A DNA stretch of 28,461 nt from JAZOXB01 sp040096185 (GTDB lineage: Bacteria > Bacillota > Clostridia > Oscillospirales > Oscillospiraceae), in assembly GCF_040096185.1 (NCBI RefSeq), contig NZ_JBBMFF010000237.1:1-28461 (forward strand), in the 5' to 3' direction. The stretch's first letter is position 1. Every line of letters begins with the position of its first letter. Shown here one piece after another: positions 24,385 to 28,461 of the stretch. Position numbers and translations under genes: made by a program. The notes beneath the pieces are model-generated. The model ran no database searches, was not told where the DNA came from, and saw nothing but the letters and a program-made list of their open reading frames with translations.

Positions 24385-25048
24385 CGCCAACCATCTCCTC
24401 CCTCAAGATATCCAGCACGAAGATGTCGTCCCGGTAAGACTTGCTTTTCTTGATCTCTTTACGGTAAGTATCCCTCGCTTTGGTATCTCTATCCAAGAAC
24501 TTGGGGTAATAGACGCTCTTGCTGACGGGATAAGCATTTACGAAGTGCAGCCGATCAAAGCCTTTTTGAGAAATAACAACCGTCTGCTCACCGAGCTTGC
24601 CCAGCTTCAGAGCCCTGTTCAAACTCCGGAGCGGTAAGGTGTTGGATACGAAGGACTCAGCATACTGGAAATAGGAATCGTCTGCCCGATAGCCGATCAC
24701 AACATCGTAGCCGGTTAAATCAATTGAATAGTGGTCAATAAGATAGTCCCTTGCATCAACGGCAACTTCGGAGTCCAGCTTGAAGGTGCGGAACTGAAGC
24801 AGAAGAGCCATCCAGTTCAGGACCGTATGCGTTCCGTCCAACAGATTCAGCAACTTCAGCCCTTCCGTGTCAAAGTCGTAGCTGTTGACAAAACCGTCTG
24901 CGTTCTTTTTGCAGGCCCACTCACGAGCCATTTCATCGACGCGAGTACAGTAGAAACCCATGCCATAGTCGTTGTGCGGATTACCGATATGAATATCCGG
25001 AACCTCTATGATGTGGTCGGTTCCATGAAGCAGTTGAATGATGCTCAT
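24350..25048 (-). CDS. DUF3990 protein, putative ADP-ribosyltransferase-like toxin
   Basis: 232 residues, ATG with GGAGG nine bases upstream. Family blocks: LLHGT at residues 6-10, NDYGMGFYCT (about 26-35), EWACKK with GFVNSYDFD (about 52-60), and DVVIGYRADD in the middle. The H-G-T and G-x-G-F-Y-x-T blocks resemble the NAD-binding pieces of ADP-ribosyltransferase folds, which is why DUF3990 is thought to be ART-like. It is first in a two-gene operon with an XRE protein, so a toxin-antitoxin pair is likely. Enzymatic activity is not proven. Confidence 0.85.
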   Translation of the reverse strand: MSIIQLLHGTDHIIEVPDIHIGNPHNDYGMGFYCTRVDEMAREWACKKNADGFVNSYDFDTEGLKLLNLLDGTHTVLNWMALLLQFRTFKLDSEVAVDARDYLIDHYSIDLTGYDVVIGYRADDSYFQYAESFVSNTLPLRSLNRALKLGKLGEQTVVISQKGFDRLHFVNAYPVSKSVYYPKFLDRDTKARDTYRKEIKKSKSYRDDIFVLDILREEMVGDDPRIQRILFE

Positions 25049-25064
25049 AATATGAAGCCTCCGT

Positions 25065-25117
25065 TATCATTGTAATGATACAACCGCATTATATCATCCT
25101 GATGATAGTTTTGTCAA
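25065..25117 (-). promoter_or_regulatory. Promoter and two operators of the DUF3990 operon
   Basis: On the minus strand TTGACA (25117-25112), an 18-base spacer and TATAAT (25093-25088) form a strong promoter. Two 16-bp dyads, TATCATCCTGATGATA (25092-25107, in the spacer) and TATCATTGTAATGATA (25065-25080, just downstream), share TATCAT-N4-ATGATA with centres 27 bases apart. They are the likely autorepression sites of the XRE protein. Confidence 0.75.
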
Positions 25118-25215
25118 TAGGGTATGAGAATTCAATCCGAGGAATATGCCGCCTCCCTCCAAATTCTTCTGTTTCCGAAAAATATTTTGGAAACGAGCAA
25201 AAAACTGTGGGAATC

Positions 25216-25284
25216 TCGCAAAAAAATTCGGCAAAGAGAAAGTGAGAAGGCAATCTCATAAAACCCGGTAGGAGTGATTTACAT
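25216..25284 (+). repeat. 69-bp direct repeat, copy 1
   Basis: 67 of 69 bases match 26803-26871. The copy ends in GGTAGGAGTGATT-T-ACAT, a ribosome site and the place of a start codon, but the ATG is not followed by the second copy's gene; a sigma-factor tail follows instead. Weaker similarity extends upstream to AAAATATTTT near 25180. Confidence 0.85.
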
Positions 25285-25342
25285 TTACCGCAGAAGAGAT
25301 CACGCGCTGAGGAAGCTGAAAAGCATTCTGGGCAATGCGTAA
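25283..25342 (+). pseudogene. Remnant: last 19 codons of a sigma-like factor
   Basis: The frame reads IYRRRDHALRKLKSILGNA and stops at 25340-25342. It corresponds to IYRKRDDALKAFKKILGNA at the end of the sigma-like gene at 23667. At DNA level the two differ at many positions, so it comes from a different paralogue, not a recent duplication. It is joined directly to repeat copy 1. Confidence 0.65.
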
Positions 25343-25343
25343 A

Positions 25344-25367
25344 AAGCACCTGCCGAAGCAGGTGCTT
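25344..25367. terminator. Hairpin after the sigma-tail remnant
   Basis: AAGCACCTGC-CGAA-GCAGGTGCTT, a perfect 10-bp stem, stands between the remnant and the 3' end of the minus-strand ATPase gene. It shares 20 identical bases with the hairpin at 23706. Confidence 0.7.
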
Positions 25368-25376
25368 GGATACAGA

Positions 25377-26600
25377 TTAGATTAGGTTGCTCGGAATAAA
25401 ACAGTTATCCGCATCAATCGGGATCGGCTCCTGGCACATACAGATGATGCCGCCGTTTCCACGGATCAAAGAAGCCTTGTCAATTACGCTGTACTTTTTG
25501 ATCTCCCGTCGGTCGGGCGCTGCACTCTTTTTGATTTCCAACGGATGAATGACATTGTTTTCCTCAACGAACACATCAATTTCCTTTGCATTGGAATCCC
25601 GAAAGTAGGTGAGGTTCACCTTGGACTTTGCGTAGGCGTAGTTCTTGACCAGCTCCATCACAACATAGTTCTCGTAGTAATGGCCGCTTGCAGCGCCGTT
25701 TCGCAGCGTATCCGGCGTTAGCCACATGGAAAGATACGCACATAGTCCTGTGTCGCAGAAATACAGCTTCGGTGTTTTGCTGAGGCGTTTGAGCTCATTG
25801 TTGGAATAGGGGGCTAACAGATAGATGATGTTCAACCCAACGAGAATTTTCAGCCACTCTTTCGCGGTACTCGGTGCAATGTCGGCAGATTCAGCCAATG
25901 TGGAATAATTGACCTGCTCCGAAACAAGAGAAGCACAGCCCACAAGAAATCTGCGGAAACGAACGGTGTCGGTGATGCCGCCGGCTTCGGTAGCATCACG
26001 CATCAAGTAGGTGTCAACATAGGAATTGAAATATTCCAGCCGGAGTTCGTCGTCCACACCCTGCACCTGAGGCATACCGCCTTCCCAAATGTGATTGAAA
26101 ACTTGAATCACATCATTTTTGGGAAGTTTACGCTGCCTTGCCTGCAAGGTGGCGAGAGAGAAATCCAAATCTGTGTCAAACACAAGTCCTGCTTTTTCTC
26201 TTGCGGACAAGCTGTACAGCTCCAAAATGCCGATTCTTCCGGCGAGCGTCTCGCGTACTCGTTTCATCATATTGTACTGCTGCGAACCGGTCAGCCAAAT
26301 GAGGCCTTTTTCGTCACTCTCATCACAAATGATTTTGATTTGCTCGAACAGCTCCGGCGCTTTCTGCACCTCATCAATAAGGATCGGCGGCTTATAGGTC
26401 TGAAAGAACAGCACGGGGTCAGACTGTGCGAGATCTCTTGCCATTGTATTGTCCATCGTGACATAGGTCCTGTCGCTCCCTGCAAGGTGCTTTAACATCG
26501 TCGTTTTGCCGACCTGCCTTGCGCCCGTAACAAGGATAACCTTGAAAAAATCATTGAGCTTTAAGAACTTGCGCTCAAGCTCCCGTGTAATGTATGCCAT
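25377..26600 (-). CDS. AAA_14/DUF4143 ATPase
   Basis: 407 residues. Walker A GARQVGKTTM (about 26-35), Walker B PPILIDEVQKAPE (about 71-83) and sensor LTGSQQ are those of the AAA_14 family. The C-terminal DUF4143 domain, with YFCDTGLCAYL, HYYENYVVMELVKN and a nuclease-like FRDSNAKEIDVFVE / HPLEIKKS pattern (E-x-D then E-x-K), resembles a PD-(D/E)xK fold. These proteins are widespread in Bacteria and are suspected of toxin or defence roles, but their function is not known. The gene is alone on this strand, preceded by its own promoter and lying between the two copies of the 69-bp repeat, so it is probably a mobile cargo gene. Confidence 0.92.
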   Translation of the reverse strand: MAYITRELERKFLKLNDFFKVILVTGARQVGKTTMLKHLAGSDRTYVTMDNTMARDLAQSDPVLFFQTYKPPILIDEVQKAPELFEQIKIICDESDEKGLIWLTGSQQYNMMKRVRETLAGRIGILELYSLSAREKAGLVFDTDLDFSLATLQARQRKLPKNDVIQVFNHIWEGGMPQVQGVDDELRLEYFNSYVDTYLMRDATEAGGITDTVRFRRFLVGCASLVSEQVNYSTLAESADIAPSTAKEWLKILVGLNIIYLLAPYSNNELKRLSKTPKLYFCDTGLCAYLSMWLTPDTLRNGAASGHYYENYVVMELVKNYAYAKSKVNLTYFRDSNAKEIDVFVEENNVIHPLEIKKSAAPDRREIKKYSVIDKASLIRGNGGIICMCQEPIPIDADNCFIPSNLI

Positions 26601-26641
26601 AACGCGCCTCCTGATTTTAAGGAAAATCTACGGTTAATCAT

Positions 26642-26670
26642 ATTTTATCATAACATTCCCGCCTGGTCAA
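26642..26670 (-). promoter_or_regulatory. Promoter of the AAA_14/DUF4143 gene
   Basis: On the minus strand TTGACC (26670-26665), a 17-base spacer and TAAAAT (26647-26642), about 40 bases upstream of the ATG. The rest of the 269-base gap to the next + strand gene holds the second repeat copy and otherwise no gene I can support. Confidence 0.65.
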
Positions 26671-26802
26671 GAGAATATACACATTGCGGACTTGAAATTT
26701 TCTTTTGTTCAGTGCTGCCGCAGGGCGTTTACGCCATTTTGTTGGCCAGTTCGTGAAGCTGAGCCAAAATATTTTAGAAAATTAGTAAAAGCAGCGGGAA
26801 AA

Positions 26803-26871
26803 TCGCAAAAAAATTCGGCAAAGAGAAAGTGAGAGGGCAATCTCATAAAACCCGGTAGGAGTGATTCACAT
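26803..26871 (+). repeat. 69-bp direct repeat, copy 2
   Basis: Matches 25216-25284 at 67 of 69 bases. Here it ends inside the ATG of the following gene and supplies its ribosome site TAGGAG, so this is the intact arrangement. The two copies bracket the ATPase gene. Confidence 0.85.
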
Positions 26872-27121
26872 GAACAACAAAATAAACATCAACCCCAGCT
26901 CGACAAAGTGGCTCGAAAAAGATGATCGGGTCGTCGCTGATTACTTTTGCGATTTGGGCTTCCGTTCCCTGAAGCAGATCCTTGATATGCGTGTTTTCGA
27001 CCTGATGAATGAACTCAATGCCCTGCTCAATGTGGATAAGCGTGAGAACGAGATCGTCGGCGGTGAACCCGATGAGGGTGATAAGCCGCCCGAAAAGAAA
27101 CCGAGGGACTTGGAAAGGTAG
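26870..27121 (+). CDS. Small hypothetical protein before HipBA
   Basis: 83 residues, ATG eight bases after AGGAG. The N-terminal two thirds are helical (KWLEKDDRVVADYFCDLGF, then LKQILDMRVFDLMNELNALL) and the end is acidic and proline-rich (GGEPDEGDKPPEKKPRD). I recognise no family. It is followed 66 bases later by hipBA, which has its own promoter/operator, so co-expression is uncertain. Confidence 0.7.
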   Translation: MNNKININPSSTKWLEKDDRVVADYFCDLGFRSLKQILDMRVFDLMNELNALLNVDKRENEIVGGEPDEGDKPPEKKPRDLER

Positions 27122-27130
27122 CCGAGCCTC

Positions 27131-27165
27131 TTGACAATCGTTATCATATATGATAACATTATAAT
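27131..27165 (+). promoter_or_regulatory. hipBA promoter with 18-bp palindromic operator
   Basis: A perfect palindrome GTTATCATATATGATAAC (27140-27157) lies between TTGACA (27131-27136) and TATAAT (27160-27165). The 23-base distance between those boxes is too long for one normal promoter, so either TAACAT (27154-27159, 17-base spacer) is the -10 or the TATAAT works with a weak -35. The palindrome is the likely operator of the HTH part of the protein. Confidence 0.65.
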
Positions 27166-27187
27166 GGATCGGAAGGGAGGGTTTTGT

Positions 27188-28461
27188 ATGACCGAAAAGG
27201 AACTGTTGGCGGCAAGGCAGAGCATCGTGCAGAAGCTGACGCAGGCAAGACTGGAAAAAGGATTGTCGCAGGAGCAGCTTGCAAAGCGCATCGGAACTCA
27301 GCGTTCCAATATCTGCCGCATCGAAAAAGGAACGCAAAACCTCTCCCTTGACCTGATGCTCAAGATCGCAGAGGCACTTGACAAGGATGTGTCCGTAATG
27401 CTTGAGGAAAGGAGCAGCACAATAGAAAAAGTATATAGCCTGCGCCTTTATGATGAAACACTGCTGACCTTCACGCTGGAGGAAAGAGGCTTGGAGGGCT
27501 TGCAGGCGACCATTCTTCACACCGAAACGGCAAAGCAAAAGCTGCTTCCCCTCGACTTGGAGCTGACAAACGGGGGCGTTGTGAAGTGGCTGGAACGGCG
27601 GGTGATCCCGAAGAACCGGCAGTTTGTAGACGAGATCTTAAAGACGCTGGGGCTGAGCGTAAATAGCACGAAGGGCATCATGGATGTCTGTATGGGGCTG
27701 TCCCTCAACGACAGCTATTGGGTCGTCCCCGCCGACTTTGACGGCAAGTATGCCGATTATAACTTCTATGAAAACCGCTTCTCCGAAGCGCTGTCGCTGG
27801 TGGCTTATACCGGTGTGGGCGGCAGCCGGGAGGCATTCTCCACCTCGCCGGAGCTGACTACCAACGGTATGCTGCGGAAGGCTTGGCGGTTCGTGGAGGA
27901 TGACGGCATCTATCTGTATAAGGGCGGCACGGAGGGCGCTGCGAACACCGGAAACGAGCCGTACAGCGAGTATTATGCCTGTCAGATCGCAGACAAAATG
28001 GGCATCGGCTGCGTACAGTACGACTTGGAAAACTGGAAAGGTATCCTTGCCTCCAAGTGCCGGCTGTTCACGGATATTGATACCTCTTTCGTCCCTATCG
28101 GGCGTATTCTCCGCAAGACGACGCTGAAAGCCTGCCTTGATTATTACAAGACCTTGGGCGACGAGTTCTACGAGCAGCTTTGCAGTATGCTGGTTTTCGA
28201 CGCCCTGATTTACAACGAGGACAGACACTTCGGCAATTTCGGCTTGCTGCGGAACAATCACACGGGCGAAATTATCGCCCCTGCGCCCGTCTTCGATAAC
28301 GGCGTGTCGCTGTTCAACTACGCGATGCCGGACGATTTCAAGAACCTGCGTGCGTACGCAAAGACCCGTTCCAATCCCTACCGCATTTCCTATGAGGATG
28401 TGTGCAAAGAGGTAATGGGTGCAAAGCAGAAAGCGCAGCTGCGGCGAATGGTGGACTTCAA
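27188..28461 (+). CDS. hipBA-like: HipB-HipA in one reading frame (3' end outside window)
   Basis: Open frame from ATG 27188 (GGAAGGGAGG upstream) to the window end, at least 424 residues. Residues about 13-65 are an XRE helix-turn-helix (ARLEKGLSQEQLAKRIGTQ, RSNICRIEKG), the antitoxin HipB part. From residue about 80 a HipA-type Ser/Thr kinase follows: AFSTSPELTTNGMLRKAWR, IYLYKGGTEG (ATP lysine region), EPYSEYYACQIADKMGI, NEDRHFGNFG (catalytic loop) and FDNG (metal ligand). HipA kinases phosphorylate translation factors such as glutamyl-tRNA synthetase and halt growth. No stop separates the parts. At the expected hipA start there is AAAGGAG then ATA at 27422, so the fusion may come from a lost ATG, or ATA may act as a rare start. 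Confidence 0.85.
   Translation, partial: MTEKELLAARQSIVQKLTQARLEKGLSQEQLAKRIGTQRSNICRIEKGTQNLSLDLMLKIAEALDKDVSVMLEERSSTIEKVYSLRLYDETLLTFTLEERGLEGLQATILHTETAKQKLLPLDLELTNGGVVKWLERRVIPKNRQFVDEILKTLGLSVNSTKGIMDVCMGLSLNDSYWVVPADFDGKYADYNFYENRFSEALSLVAYTGVGGSREAFSTSPELTTNGMLRKAWRFVEDDGIYLYKGGTEGAANTGNEPYSEYYACQIADKMGIGCVQYDLENWKGILASKCRLFTDIDTSFVPIGRILRKTTLKACLDYYKTLGDEFYEQLCSMLVFDALIYNEDRHFGNFGLLRNNHTGEIIAPAPVFDNGVSLFNYAMPDDFKNLRAYAKTRSNPYRISYEDVCKEVMGAKQKAQLRRMVDF

Noticed and set aside
25171..25194. GTTTCC...GGAAAC near-palindrome around AAAAATATTTT
   Set aside because: AT-rich centre makes this likely by chance; not tied to a gene start.
26843..28261. Long minus-strand open frames opposite hipBA (231 and 207 codons)
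   Set aside because: The + strand frame has full HTH and HipA motifs and only seems absent because it runs off the window; the minus frames are shadows.
1..28461. CRISPR arrays, tRNA or rRNA genes, transposases or integrases
   Set aside because: None seen: no regularly spaced repeats, no cloverleaf or rRNA-like stretches, and no DDE or recombinase motifs in any long frame. The element's ends are outside the window.

Overview
The window looks like accessory DNA of a low-to-mid GC Gram-positive bacterium, most likely a gut-type clostridium (Clostridia; Oscillospiraceae/Lachnospiraceae-like). The basis is the strong AGGAG-type ribosome binding sites, frequent TTG and GTG starts, consensus TTGACA/TATAAT promoters, and gene families common on clostridial integrative elements and large plasmids. 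No rRNA, tRNA, CRISPR array or transposase is visible. The genus is inference.

Left part (1-13.6 kb, all + strand, mostly tightly packed): the 3' part of a large SNF2-type helicase; a MoxR-like AAA+ ATPase overlapping a metallopeptidase-like/VWA protein; a CbxX/SpoVK-type AAA+ protein whose N-terminal half looks like a dead second AAA domain; an SMC/RecF-like protein without a recognisable P-loop; several small unknown proteins; a truncated FtsZ (GTPase core only, visibly GC-rich); and a block in which two deiminase-family (peptidyl-arginine/agmatine deiminase fold) paralogues flank an ABC-type ATPase. In one paralogue the catalytic Cys is Ser. This block is the best candidate here for an undescribed system.

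Middle part (13.6-20.2 kb): an ADP-ribosylglycohydrolase with its own promoter; a strong bidirectional terminator; a minus-strand pair of an HNH nuclease and a DUF2779 protein (Cas4-like nuclease joined to a DEDD exonuclease); and a + strand overlapping operon of a PPP-family phosphatase, a protein with a C-terminal cyclic-phosphate-processing receiver-like domain, a calcineurin-like phosphoesterase and an unknown protein. The operon could be an RNA-end or nucleotide processing module.

Right part (20.2-28.5 kb): a phage/ICE-like control switch. XRE repressor, ImmA/IrrE protease and a possible kinase-fold protein run leftward. A consensus rightward promoter carries two ACGCA-N7-TGCGT dyads. 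It opens a leader with a tiny ORF, a zinc-ribbon protein, two terminator hairpins and a long hairpin that buries the ribosome binding site of a sigma-70-like factor. That factor is frameshifted in a T7 run. Behind it come three defence/toxin-antitoxin-like cargos: an XRE/DUF3990 pair with two operators, an AAA_14/DUF4143 ATPase, and a HipB-HipA protein in one reading frame that runs off the window. A 69-bp direct repeat, a second sigma-factor tail and a reused 20-base hairpin show that this cargo was assembled in modules.

All functional statements come from reading motifs by eye. No database search was possible.
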